Shown: piece after piece, positions 14,985-23,225 of the stretch
Layout: each line of letters begins with the position of its first letter
How positions within the stretch are numbered: the stretch's first letter is position 1
From: Glutamicibacter sp. MNS18
GTDB lineage: Bacteria; Actinomycetota; Actinomycetes; Actinomycetales; Micrococcaceae
Length of the DNA stretch: 35,088 nt
Direction: 5' to 3'
NCBI RefSeq assembly: GCF_026107515.2
Contig: NZ_JAPCHW010000021.1
Span: 1 to 35,088 of the forward strand
Translations under genes and position numbers: made by a program
The notes under the pieces: generated by a model
Told to the model about the DNA's origin: nothing
Databases searched by the model: none
Seen by the model: the letters and a program-made list of their open reading frames with translations, nothing else

Positions 14985-16808
14985 TCACTTGGAAACGGAG
15001 GTCGGGACTCGACGCAAGGTGGTTGGATCGTTGTCTGCTTCGAGGGCCTTGGAAAGTGCTGGATCGAAGGTATCGGTGGGTGTTGCGGTATCGACAAGGC
15101 GTCCGCGGCGGGTGGTCCTGCGCTCGTTGGCCTTCTTGAACAATGCGCCGATGGCCATGAGAAGACCGCCACCGACCGCGAGCAGGGCCAGCAGCAACAA
15201 CAGCAACGCTGCGGCAGTGGAGCCGTTGCCCAACTGCGTGTAGTAGTTGTAGACCAGCAGCGATACGGTTTCTGTCTTGGCGCTGGAAAGCAGGATCGGA
15301 ATATCCAGGCTGCCCGCCGCCATCACGCCGGTGATGAACCAGGAAGCCAGGAAGGTAGGGCCGATCAGCGGCACCACGATGGTCAGCAGCATCCTCGGCG
15401 CGGAAGCGCCGCAGATGCGGGCTGATTCCTCCAGCTCGACGCCCAACTGGCCCACCGGGCCTGAAGTGGCGCGCTGCGCGATGGGGGTGACCACGATGAC
15501 CAGCGCAATCAGCACGATCCAGATCGAGCCATAGAGGCTTTTCAGGCCCGGGATGCTGAGGTATGCCCACGTGATGGCCAAGGCGAGGACGATGCCCGGC
15601 ACCGCGACCACGGCCCAGACGATGAGTTCTGGCACCTGTGCCCAGCGGCTCTTGCTGCGCAGGGCGACATAGGTAATCAACACCGCCAGGATTGTTGCGA
15701 AAAGCCCGCCGACAACACCCATGATCAAGGTATTTTCCAGTGCCTGGACAACTTTCGAGGACTCGAACAGTCCGATGTAGTGCCTGAACGTGAAACCGGA
15801 AACTCCTAGAACCGGTTGGAAGGAGCCGATGATCAGCTGGAGCAGCGGAAGTACCAGTGCGACGCCGACGTACCCGGTGAACAGGCTGAAACCGACCCAC
15901 TTCCAACGGCCGATCTCTTCTTTCTCAATGCGGAAGGCTTTGCCGGTCACGGTGATGAAGTTGCGGTTGCCGATGGCCTTGGAGCGGATGGCCACCAGAA
16001 TGTAGATTACGGCGATCAGCAGCAGTGCCAACGCGCTGGCCGAGTCGTAGCGGATGGGCGTTGTTGCCAGGAAATCATAAATCTGAGTAGGGAAGACATA
16101 GATTGCCGCTGGAACTCCGAGGATCAGGGCGACATCTAGCTGGCCTAAGGAATTAACGAACCCGAGGATGGCCAGACCGGAAAGGGTAGGCAGGAGAATC
16201 GGGATGTTGACATCCAGGAAGAGTCGAACGCGGTTGGCGCCAGAGAGCAGTGCGGCTTCTTCGAGGGAACGGTTCAGTGCACGGACCGGACCGAGCAGCA
16301 ATAGGTACATCACCGAAATTGCCTTCAGTCCGCTGACGATGATCAAACCTGCCCAGGAGTAGGCATCCAAGCGTGGCGAGCCGTCTGCGGAGACACCGAA
16401 GAATTGGGTCAGCAAACCAGTGGGCGAGGTCATCATTCCCCAGCTGATCGCGAAGAAAAGCGTCGGTATGGCAAAGATGGTGACCATGACGGGGGTGATT
16501 GCCTTGCCGGCGGGAGTCTTGGTTCTCATGGAAATCCAAGCAAAGATGAATCCGCCGATGATGCCAATGGACTGCACTGCAACGGCGTAGATGACCGAGG
16601 CCCACAGAGTCTCCCACGTAGCGGGATCCCCGTAGGCATCGACGATGCCGGCGAGGCCGAACGAGCCTTCGGTACCCGGTTGTCCGCTGCGGAAAGTGCC
16701 GTAAACGAGCATTGCCAGCGGGTAACCGAAGAAAGCGCAGATAAACAAGAGAAAGAGGGCTAGCAATGCCCCGGACGACCTAATTTTTCTCACAACTTCT
16801 ACTCCCAT
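14985..16808 (-). CDS. ABC importer permease with two fused membrane domains (FbpB type)
   Basis: This 607-residue integral membrane protein has about twelve hydrophobic segments in two halves, each with an EAA-type ATPase-contact loop: LEEAALLSGANRVRLFLDV in the first half and LEESARICGASAPRMLLTI in the second. This is the FbpB/AfuB layout, in which two permease domains are joined in one chain, so the transporter needs only this protein, the ATPase and the binding protein. It is the first gene of the operon. The start at ATG 16808 gives a short basic N-terminus before TM1. The C-terminal tail after TM12 is hydrophilic. Confidence 0.88.
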   Translation of the reverse strand: MGVEVVRKIRSSGALLALFLLFICAFFGYPLAMLVYGTFRSGQPGTEGSFGLAGIVDAYGDPATWETLWASVIYAVAVQSIGIIGGFIFAWISMRTKTPAGKAITPVMVTIFAIPTLFFAISWGMMTSPTGLLTQFFGVSADGSPRLDAYSWAGLIIVSGLKAISVMYLLLLGPVRALNRSLEEAALLSGANRVRLFLDVNIPILLPTLSGLAILGFVNSLGQLDVALILGVPAAIYVFPTQIYDFLATTPIRYDSASALALLLIAVIYILVAIRSKAIGNRNFITVTGKAFRIEKEEIGRWKWVGFSLFTGYVGVALVLPLLQLIIGSFQPVLGVSGFTFRHYIGLFESSKVVQALENTLIMGVVGGLFATILAVLITYVALRSKSRWAQVPELIVWAVVAVPGIVLALAITWAYLSIPGLKSLYGSIWIVLIALVIVVTPIAQRATSGPVGQLGVELEESARICGASAPRMLLTIVVPLIGPTFLASWFITGVMAAGSLDIPILLSSAKTETVSLLVYNYYTQLGNGSTAAALLLLLLALLAVGGGLLMAIGALFKKANERRTTRRGRLVDTATPTDTFDPALSKALEADNDPTTLRRVPTSVSK

Positions 16809-16867
16809 GTCTTCTATCCGGGCAAGCGCAACAAATATCCGAGATGCTGTTTGGCCGAAAGCTTATA

Positions 16868-16937
16868 AACATATTGCGTGTGATCTAATGCACTGTCAAG
16901 GAATAAATGTATTTTCTGACTAGGAAAATTTTCTAGT
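16868..16937 (-). promoter_or_regulatory. Candidate promoter and operator of the ABC importer operon
   Basis: On the minus strand a perfect TTGACA -35 (16899-16894) is followed by weak -10 candidates, CAATAT (16876-16871, 17-base spacer) or TATGTT (16873-16868, 20-base spacer). Just upstream, ACTAGGAAAATTTTCTAGT (16919-16937) is a near-perfect palindrome around GAAAATTTTC and could be an operator. The rest of the 300-base gap to the divergent CdaR-type gene (16938-17108) shows no gene; AGGATGAGC before 17109 is the ribosome site of that gene. Confidence 0.4.
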
Positions 16938-17108
16938 TTGGCCGCGGTGCACCGGTTTCTGCAATCGGTGATGGTGATCACACGGCTGTGACTGCGGGTG
17001 GTTTATTGATGATGCTTCGAGTAACTGTGACTGACAGCCCGGAACCTTGGTTGCTTGTGTGCGCTGATGTTTCATATTGGTGCGGTCCCTGGCCGATAGG
17101 ATGAGCTC

Positions 17109-18163
17109 ATGAGCGAAAAGGAGCAACCGCGGCTGGCCAGCGCATTGGCGCAGAAAGTTGTCGACACGATTGCGCCGACCATCAACCGCAACGTGAACAT
17201 CATGAATGCTCACGGCGTCATCATCGCTTCGACTGATGCAGCGCGAATCGGCACCCATCACGACGGCAACGCCGAGGCGATCAGCCGCAACGCCATCATC
17301 CGGGTCAGCCAAGCCGACGGTTCCGCGGGAACCCTGCCAGGGGTTAATGTGCCGCTGGCACTGAACGGCGAACTGTGCGGAGTTGTCGGCGTGACCGGTA
17401 CTCCGCACGAAGTGGAACCGCTGGCAGGCCTGATTGCCTTGACCGTGCAATTGCTCTTCGCCCAGGACTACGAGCATTCGCGCAGCGCGAGACTGAAGCG
17501 CGCGACATTATTTCTGCGCTGATCGCAAGCCGTGTTGCCCCCGAAGTCATCGACCGCTCACTGGCGGCCCACGGCTTGCGAGGACCGAAACGCATCGAAG
17601 CCTGGCTCCCGCGAAGCATCGAGGATCCGTTGCTCGAAGAATCGGCCAAGGAGCACCACCGCACGTCCTGGATCAGCCTGTCCGGCGCATACTGGAGGCT
17701 TTGCGTCGCCCGCGAGCCGGCTATCGCTGCGGAACGCATGGATGGGGAACGGTTGCTCGTCTCCATGCCGGTGGAGAAAGCCATGGATCTCATGGCCGAA
17801 ACCGAAGCGTTGCGCGTGCTGCTGCGCTACCCGTCGCTCGTGCCTCGCCACGCTCAGCGCGGGATGTGGAGCCGGGAAATTGCGGTGGCTATCGCCCGCA
17901 CCCCAGCGCGCAGCCCGGAACATGCTGATGCTTCGGCGCAACAGCTCAACGAGGAACAGGCCAGAACCCTCTTGGTGGTTTCGACGGCTGCATCGATGAG
18001 CCAAGCCGCGACGGATCTGCATATTCACCGCAACACCTTGGTGCAACGGCTTGCGCGGATCAGCCAGGTCAGCGGCGTGGACATCCGGCAGTCCAGCGAA
18101 TCCCTAAAGCTCCAGCACGCCATTTACGCGAGAGTGGCCTTGGGGCAGCTGCATATTTTCTAG
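17109..18163 (+). pseudogene. CdaR-family (sugar-diacid recognition) regulator, split by a frameshift
   Basis: Two frames together make one CdaR protein of about 350 residues. From ATG 17109 (after AGGATGAGC) the first frame encodes the diacid-recognition domain: ALAQKVVDTIAPTINRNVNI, GVIIASTDAARIGTHH, LNGELCGVVGVTGTP. It leaves the family pattern after LLFAQDYEHSR, near 17480-17500, and stops at 17522. The second frame takes over with RETEARDIISALIAS and runs to 18163, ending in a PucR/CdaR helix-turn-helix (LHIHRNTLVQRLARI). The shift is equivalent to one lost base in a GCGC-rich stretch. CdaR proteins sense glycerate or sugar diacids and activate uptake genes. The adjacent GntP-type permease is the probable target. 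Either the gene is broken or the sequence has an error here. Confidence 0.85.
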
Positions 18164-18454
18164 GACGCGGGAACTCGGGTGCTTGTGCCAGGACTGGGAG
18201 TATCGGGATATTTGCACACATTGGCACCGCTAGGAAGCAAACAATTATGGTCGTGTGCCCATAGGTAATCGGGCAGCTTTTCCTAATATTGGCAGGATGA
18301 TCGATCTTTGCGCCCGAAATCCTGGGCGGGACGGAGGCATCTAGCCCGACGGGCAAAGCTTTGAGCGGCTTTACCGAGAGGGCTGATCCTCCGGTCGCGC
18401 CCCTGCGGACCGTGTGCAGGGAACAACCATAATTGGCAAAGGAGCCAACCCGCC
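18164..18454 (+). other. Intergenic region before the GntP-type permease
   Basis: No coding frame is convincing in this stretch of about 290 bases. A TTGGCA near 18222 followed by TATGGT about 19 bases on is a weak promoter candidate. The ribosome site AAAGGAG (18438-18444) serves the GTG start at 18455. No clear operator was recognised. Confidence 0.4.
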
Positions 18455-19811
18455 GTGTATGAACTGCTTGTTCTGCTGATCCTTGTCGTGGCCATCGTAA
18501 TGGTCACGGCACGCTTGAAAATCAGCCCATTCCTCGCCCTCATTGGCGCCGCCATCCTGGTTGCCTTCGCCTACCGGATTCCGCTGGCCGACGTGGCCTC
18601 GACGGTCACCACGGCCTTCGGCAGCACCATGGGCAACATCGGTCTGGTGATTCTGTTCGGAACAATGATTGGTGTGATCCTGGAGAAATCCGGTGTCGCG
18701 ATCTCCATGGCAGATGCGCTGATCAAGGTCCGGGGCACGCGGTTTCCCAACCTGACGCTGTCGATCATCGGCTACATCGTTTCCATCCCGATCTTCTGCG
18801 ACTCCGGGTACGTGGTGCTCAACTCGCTGCGCAAAGCCATCACACTGCGCACCGGAGTTTCAGCACTGGCGACATCCATCGCCCTGATGACCGGCCTGTA
18901 CGCAACCCACACCATGGTTCCGCCCACCCCGGGGCCGCTGGCAGCAGCCGAGAGCATCGGCGTTGCCGACAACCTGGGCTTCATCATCGCTGTCGGCTTG
19001 CCTGTTGCCGCCATCTCGGCGCTGGCCGGCTTGGCCTACGCCAGCCGTTTCAACAAGTCCAAGTGGACTCCCGCTGCCCAGTGAAGTCGAAGTCGACCTC
19101 TCCGAACTCGACTATGTGCAGCTGCGCGCAAGCTTCGGCAAATTGCCCCACCCGGCGTTAGCCTTCATGCCGATTCTGGTTCCGCTCGTGCTGATCTGCG
19201 CCGCTTCCAGTGCGAAGCTGCCTTCGCTCCCGTACGGCGAGGGTGTTGCTCTGGAAATCCTTTCCTTCATCGGTACTCCGGTGATCGCGTTGATCTTCGG
19301 CTTGATCTCCTCGAGCTTCCTGCTCAGCGGCGACAGCAAGCTGGCGGTCTTCAACGAGCAGATGCATGAAGCCGTGCGCACCGCTGCCCCGATCTTGCTG
19401 AGCACCGGCGCCGGCTCCGGCGCGGTGCTGGCCGCCTCGGAGCTGACCACGATCCTTTCGGATTCGCTCAGCGGCCCGGGCTTGGGCCTGGCGGTGCCGT
19501 TCCTGATCGCCGCGGCGCTGAAGTCCGCACAGGGCTCGTCCACTGTGTCCATGGTGACCACCTCCGCGCTGGTCGCACCGATGCTCGGCTCTCTGGGCCT
19601 GGGTTCGGAGCTGGGCATGGTGCTCACGGTATTGGCCGTCGGTGCCGGTGCGATGGTTGTCTCGCACGCCAACGACTCCTACTTCTGGGTCGTGTCGCAG
19701 CTCAGCCGCATTCCGGTGATTACCGCATACAAGACCTTGAGCGTGGCAACCGCCATCCAGAGTACTGCCGCCTTCCTGACGGTACCGCTCTTGGGCGCTG
19801 TGCTGCTGTAG
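18455..19811 (+). pseudogene. GntP-family gluconate/glycerate-type permease, split by a frameshift
   Basis: The first frame starts at GTG 18455 (after AAAGGAG) and encodes the N-terminal half of a GntP/GntT-type symporter: MGNIGLVILFGTMIGVILEKSG, SIPIFCDSGYVVLNSL and THTMVPPTPGPLAAA, all strongly conserved in this family. It stops at 19084. The C-terminal half continues in the next frame from about 19085 (EVEVDLSELDYVQLR onward) with LSTGAGSGAVL, AAALKSAQGSSTVSMVTTSA and SHANDSYFWVVSQ, to the stop at 19811. The break is equivalent to one extra base near 19070-19084, in CCCGCTGCCCAG. Joined, the protein is about 451 residues, the normal family length. It would import gluconate- or glycerate-like acids. 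As with the neighbouring regulator, this is a real lesion or a sequencing error. Confidence 0.85.
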
Positions 19812-19835
19812 CAACACCCTCACCGAGCAAGCAAA

Positions 19836-19865
19836 GGATCGCATCATCTGCCGATGGTGCGATCC
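19836..19865. terminator. Hairpin between the GntP-type gene and the SdpI-like gene
   Basis: Arms 19836-19848 and 19853-19865 form a 13-bp stem (one G-T pair) with loop TGCC, between two convergent genes. There is a short A run before and a TTTT farther on; it can serve both strands. Confidence 0.6.
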
Positions 19866-19918
19866 GTTGCATTAAGCATGCTTTTGCAAGCGATTGAGGA
19901 TGGGCCGGAGCCTGCTCG

Positions 19919-20275
19919 CTAGACGCCTCGCGCGGCCTGGTTCGCTTTGGCAGCCGAGACCATCAGCAACACGATAATGGCCAGATAACCTGCGCCGGTT
20001 GTGGCGAAGTCGAAACCTAACTGGCCCAGCACGCAGAGAATCGCTGAACCGGCCAACATGGCCCAGCCGGCCCAGGAAGCCGCGGCCACCAGCGGCGCAG
20101 CCCGCCGATGCCCTGCCAACCAGGCCTCGTCGCTGGCCAAGGTGTAGCGCACCATGATGCCGATTGCCGCATTGCGCGCGAGCTTTCCATCCCGGGCCAT
20201 GGGTGCGAGGAACGCTGCCACCAAAGTGATGGCCAGCAACCCGAACATGAAGGAGATGACGCCTGCTGGATCCAC
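19919..20275 (-). CDS. SdpI/YhfL-like small membrane protein
   Basis: A 118-residue protein with three hydrophobic segments. Between the first and second, RNAAIGIMVRYTLASDEAWLAGHRRAAP matches the SdpI/YhfL pattern (RN-IGIRT-WTL-S-E-W-H) in spacing, with the Trp and His conserved. SdpI in Bacillus is an immunity protein against the SdpC toxin and also a signal-transducing membrane protein; most actinobacterial relatives have no known role, and no toxin gene is adjacent here. The likely start is GTG 20275, preceded by AGGTGG. It is convergent with the GntP-type gene and divergent from the SAM-riboswitch transcript. Confidence 0.65.
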   Translation of the reverse strand: MDPAGVISFMFGLLAITLVAAFLAPMARDGKLARNAAIGIMVRYTLASDEAWLAGHRRAAPLVAAASWAGWAMLAGSAILCVLGQLGFDFATTGAGYLAIIVLLMVSAAKANQAARGV

Positions 20276-20494
20276 GTTCCACCTGCTCTGCCTATTCGCC
20301 GTGAACAGCCATCCTATTCGGAAGCTGCGCAGTTCCCGAGTTCAAATTTCGTCATGCAAGCGTCATATGAAGGCCGCGCTGCCATCGATCAGGCAAGCAG
20401 GAGGTTCGAAGATGACGTATTTTGTCCTGCCGTTCCCTCGTATGACAGTGCCCTTCAGAGCCTGCTGCCGGCAGTGGTTGACTCAGAGCACAAC

Positions 20495-20579
20495 CCATCC
20501 AGAGCGGCTGAGAGACCTGGCTCCGCGACGCCGCAGCAAGCCTGCATCCCGCAGGTAGTGCTAACGCCAGGAACGATGG
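20495..20579 (+). promoter_or_regulatory. SAM-I (S-box) riboswitch
   Basis: The segment matches the S-box core in order: closing stem P1 (CCATC 20495-20499 with GATGG 20575-20579), AGAG, GGCTGAGAGACCTGGCTC with the GA-type kink-turn, GACGCCGC then AGCAA, stem P3 (CCTGC/GCAGG around ATCCC) and GTGCTAACGCC. GAGAGA with GGCTC in place of GAGGGA with GGCCC keeps pairing by covariation. S-boxes bind S-adenosylmethionine and switch genes off when it is plentiful. A small hairpin, CGCAGG/CCTGCG (20583-20597), follows without a T run, so control may act on translation of the gene at 20631. In 20276-20494 I see no gene; the promoter must lie there but is not obvious. Confidence 0.82.
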
Positions 20580-20630
20580 AGTCGCAGGCCTCCTGCGTCC
20601 TTCGGAACCTGCAACGCAAGGGAGAAGAAG

Positions 20631-21857
20631 ATGACCGTACAAAGCACCGCACTGCCCCGCGTCCCCTACGCCGGCACCGCCAGCGAGGCCGAACTGGAGC
20701 GCTGGCGCGCCGTCGCCCGCCGGGTTGCGGACACCCTGGCCGCCGATGCGCTGGCCCGCGACCGCGCCAACGCGCAGCCCTTCGCCGAGGTGCAGCTGCT
20801 GCGCGGGGCAGGGCTGCTGGAATTGCTGGTCCCGGCCGAGTTCGGCGGCGCCGGCGGGCACTTCGAGACCGCCTTCGAGGTCATCCGCATCCTGGCCGCC
20901 GCCGACGGGTCGATCTCCCAGCTGCTGGCCTACCACTACATCAACCAATCCGGCATCGCCTTCTACGCCCCGGCCGAGGCGCAGGCCGACTGGTGGCGGC
21001 GCACCGTGGCGGGAAGCTGGCTGTGGGGCGACTCGGTCAACCCGGTGGACCCGACACTGCAACTGACCCCGGAAGGCGAGGGCTTCCGCCTCAACGGAGC
21101 CAAGCGTTTTTCCACCGGCTCCGGGGTTGGCGAGGTCATCATCGTCAACGCCGAGGTCACCGGCGGCGAACGGCACGGCGAGGTGCTTGCCTTCGTGCTG
21201 CCGCGGGACCGTGAAGGCCTGGAAATCGTGGATGACTGGGACTACCTGGGCCAGCGGCTGAGTGCCTCGAATTCGCTGAAATACCATAACGTGCGCATCA
21301 ACGCGGAGGACATCCTGGGCCCGGTCACCGATGAGCCGGTGTCCACCCTGCTCACCCCGGGCATCCAGCTGGCCTTTGCCAACTTCTACCTGGGCATCGC
21401 CGAAGGCGCGCTGGCCCGCGGCCGGCAGATCCTGTTGGGCCGCAAGAACTCCTGGTTCCTCTCGCAGGCCGAAACCTACTCGCAGGACGTGGTCTTCCAG
21501 CGCACCGTGGGTGAGCTGAAGGCCCGCACCGCAGCGGTGGCGGCGCTGACCGAGAAGCTGGGACGCAAGTACGATGCGCTGCTTTCCCTGTCTGGGGAAG
21601 TGACCCGAAACCAGCGGGCGGAACTGGCGGTCGAGATCGCCGAGGCGAAGGTGGTGTCCACCGAGGTAGGGGTGGAGGTCGCCAACCGGATCTTCGAGGT
21701 CACCGGCTCATCCTCGACCCGGAATGATGTGGGGTTGGACCTGTTCTGGCGCAATGTGCGCACCCACTCGCTACACGACCCGGTGGATTACAAGAAAATC
21801 GAGGTCGGCGCGTACTTCCTGCGTGGCGAAGTACAGCCGTTGTCGCTGTACACCTAA
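20631..21857 (+). CDS. DszC/SfnB-like flavin-dependent monooxygenase (acyl-CoA dehydrogenase fold)
   Basis: The 408-residue product has the acyl-CoA dehydrogenase fold: an N-terminal helical domain with LLVPAEFGGAGG, a central beta domain (about 130-235; LNGAKRFSTGSGVG, EGLEIVDDWDYLGQRLSAS), and a C-terminal helical domain ending RTHSLHDPVDYK (377-388). That tail and the WD-LGQR block are typical of DszC/SfnB-type monooxygenases, which use reduced flavin to oxygenate organosulfur compounds, rather than of true dehydrogenases. Position behind a SAM-I riboswitch supports a role in getting sulfur from organic sources. ATG 20631 follows AAGGGAG. A second enzyme of the same fold follows, but no reductase is nearby. 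It could instead act on another substrate class. Confidence 0.85.
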   Translation: MTVQSTALPRVPYAGTASEAELERWRAVARRVADTLAADALARDRANAQPFAEVQLLRGAGLLELLVPAEFGGAGGHFETAFEVIRILAAADGSISQLLAYHYINQSGIAFYAPAEAQADWWRRTVAGSWLWGDSVNPVDPTLQLTPEGEGFRLNGAKRFSTGSGVGEVIIVNAEVTGGERHGEVLAFVLPRDREGLEIVDDWDYLGQRLSASNSLKYHNVRINAEDILGPVTDEPVSTLLTPGIQLAFANFYLGIAEGALARGRQILLGRKNSWFLSQAETYSQDVVFQRTVGELKARTAAVAALTEKLGRKYDALLSLSGEVTRNQRAELAVEIAEAKVVSTEVGVEVANRIFEVTGSSSTRNDVGLDLFWRNVRTHSLHDPVDYKKIEVGAYFLRGEVQPLSLYT

Positions 21858-21890
21858 ATTTGTGCACCGGTTGCCCGGTGCCCACCAACC

Positions 21891-21936
21891 CGCTGGCGTC
21901 GTCATTACCGTTCTTGGACGGCGCCAGCGCCTTTTT
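21891..21936 (+). terminator. Terminator-like attenuator between the two DszC/SfnB-like genes
   Basis: Arms 21891-21903 and 21917-21929 pair over 13 bp (one G-T), followed at once by CCTTTTT (T run 21932-21936). This is a textbook intrinsic terminator inside what looks like a two-gene transcript. A smaller 7-bp hairpin (GCACCGG/CCGGTGC, 21864-21881) precedes it. It would lower or control expression of the second gene. Confidence 0.75.
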
Positions 21937-21968
21937 CCTCCCACAACCCTTGCATTGGAGTCACGACT

Positions 21969-23201
21969 ATGACCACCCTTGCCGCCTCGCGCACCCGATT
22001 GGCCGAATTGCGCCAACGCTTCGCCCCGATCTTCGGAAGAATCGCCGCCGGGGCCGCCGACCGCGACCGCAGCGGGCAGCTTCCGCGGACCGAGATCGCC
22101 GAACTGGCCGCGGCCGGTTTCGGGGCCGTGCGTGTCCCCGCATCCCATGGTGGTGCCGGTGCCACGCTGCCCGAGCTCTTTGAACTGTTGGTGGAGCTGG
22201 CCGCGGCCGACTCCAATATCGCGCAGGCGCTGCGCGCGCACTTCGCGTTTGTCGAAGACCGTCTGGTGTCCGCCGACGGCGCGGACCGTGACCGGTGGCT
22301 TGCCCGTTTCGTGGCCGGCGAGCTGGTCGGAAACTCCTGGACCGAAGTCGGCACCGTGAAGGTCGGGGACGTGATCACCAAGGTCACCCCGGACGGGCAG
22401 GGCGGGTTCAGGATCAACGGCACCAAGTACTATTCCACCGGTTCGATCTTTGCCGACTGGCTGGACACCTACGCCGAACGCACCGACACCGGCCAGCGGG
22501 TGATCGCCGCGGTCAACCGCCACCAGCCCGGGGTCGCGCTCGCCGACGACTGGGACGGATTCGGCCAACGCACCACCGGAACCGGCACCTCCACCTTCAG
22601 CGACGCGGTGGTGGCCGAGGAAAACCTGATCGACTTCGAGACCCGGTTCAAGTACCAGACGGCGTTCTACCAGCAGGTGCTGCTGGCGGTGCTCGCCGGG
22701 TCCGCGTTGGGTGCCGAACGCGATTTCGCCGCCGAGCTGAAGAACCGCAAACGGACCTTCAGCCATGCGGCGGCAAATGTGGCGGCCGAGGATCCACAAC
22801 TGCTGCAGGTCATCGGGGAGGTGTCGGCCGCGGCCTTCGCCTCCGCGGCCACCGTGGAGCGCGTGGCACAGACGTTGCAGGCGGCGTACGATTCGGCCCT
22901 CGCGTTGAATGCCGGGGCGATCACCGCGGACGAGGACGAGGCGGTCAACGACCAGGCCGAGCTGGCCTCCGCCCAGGCCCAGGTCGTCCTGACCCCGCTG
23001 GTGCTCAACGCACTGACCCACGCCTTCGATGCGCTGGCGGCCTCGGCCACCAGTGTCTCGAAGAACCTGGACCGGCATTGGCGCAATGCCCGTACCGCCG
23101 GCAACCACAACCCGTGGGTGTTCAAGGCCCGGCTGATCGGGGACCTGGCGGTCAACGGCACCGAGCTGCCGCGCATCTGGGCGATCGGCGCCTCGAAGTA
23201 G
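21969..23201 (+). CDS. Second acyl-CoA-dehydrogenase-fold monooxygenase (SfnB/DszC-like)
   Basis: A 410-residue relative of the preceding gene, but clearly diverged from it. It has VRVPASHGGAGAT in the N-terminal domain, INGTKYYSTGSIFADWLDTYA and ADDWDGFGQRTTGTGTS in the beta domain, and RHWRNARTAGNHNPWVFKAR near the C-terminus in place of the HDPVDYK tail. These features match the sulfur-acquisition oxidoreductase (SfnB) group and its relatives. It probably uses FMNH2 on a C-S compound, or acts together with the first enzyme. ATG 21969 follows GGAG. It lies after an attenuator hairpin, so its level may be set independently of the first gene. It is convergent with the phn operon, with a small hairpin (about 23202-23218) in the 24-base gap. 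Confidence 0.83.
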   Translation: MTTLAASRTRLAELRQRFAPIFGRIAAGAADRDRSGQLPRTEIAELAAAGFGAVRVPASHGGAGATLPELFELLVELAAADSNIAQALRAHFAFVEDRLVSADGADRDRWLARFVAGELVGNSWTEVGTVKVGDVITKVTPDGQGGFRINGTKYYSTGSIFADWLDTYAERTDTGQRVIAAVNRHQPGVALADDWDGFGQRTTGTGTSTFSDAVVAEENLIDFETRFKYQTAFYQQVLLAVLAGSALGAERDFAAELKNRKRTFSHAAANVAAEDPQLLQVIGEVSAAAFASAATVERVAQTLQAAYDSALALNAGAITADEDEAVNDQAELASAQAQVVLTPLVLNALTHAFDALAASATSVSKNLDRHWRNARTAGNHNPWVFKARLIGDLAVNGTELPRIWAIGASK

Positions 23202-23225
23202 GTTCCACCGCGCCCAGTGGACCGG

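Noticed and set aside
13834-15906. Open frame of 690 codons on the minus strand reading through into the ABC ATPase
   Set aside because: Only the part from ATG 14973 has ABC signatures and a ribosome site. The upstream part is an out-of-frame shadow of the permease gene.
19919-20275. SdpI-type immunity gene as part of a toxin-immunity pair
   Set aside because: No SdpC-like toxin or SdpAB-like genes are found nearby; only the membrane-protein family resemblance is supported.
20500-20630. TPP riboswitch (because of CTGAGA and a later GGAACCTGC...GGGAGA)
   Set aside because: The complete order of S-box elements and covarying pairs fits SAM-I far better; the TPP core spacing is not met.
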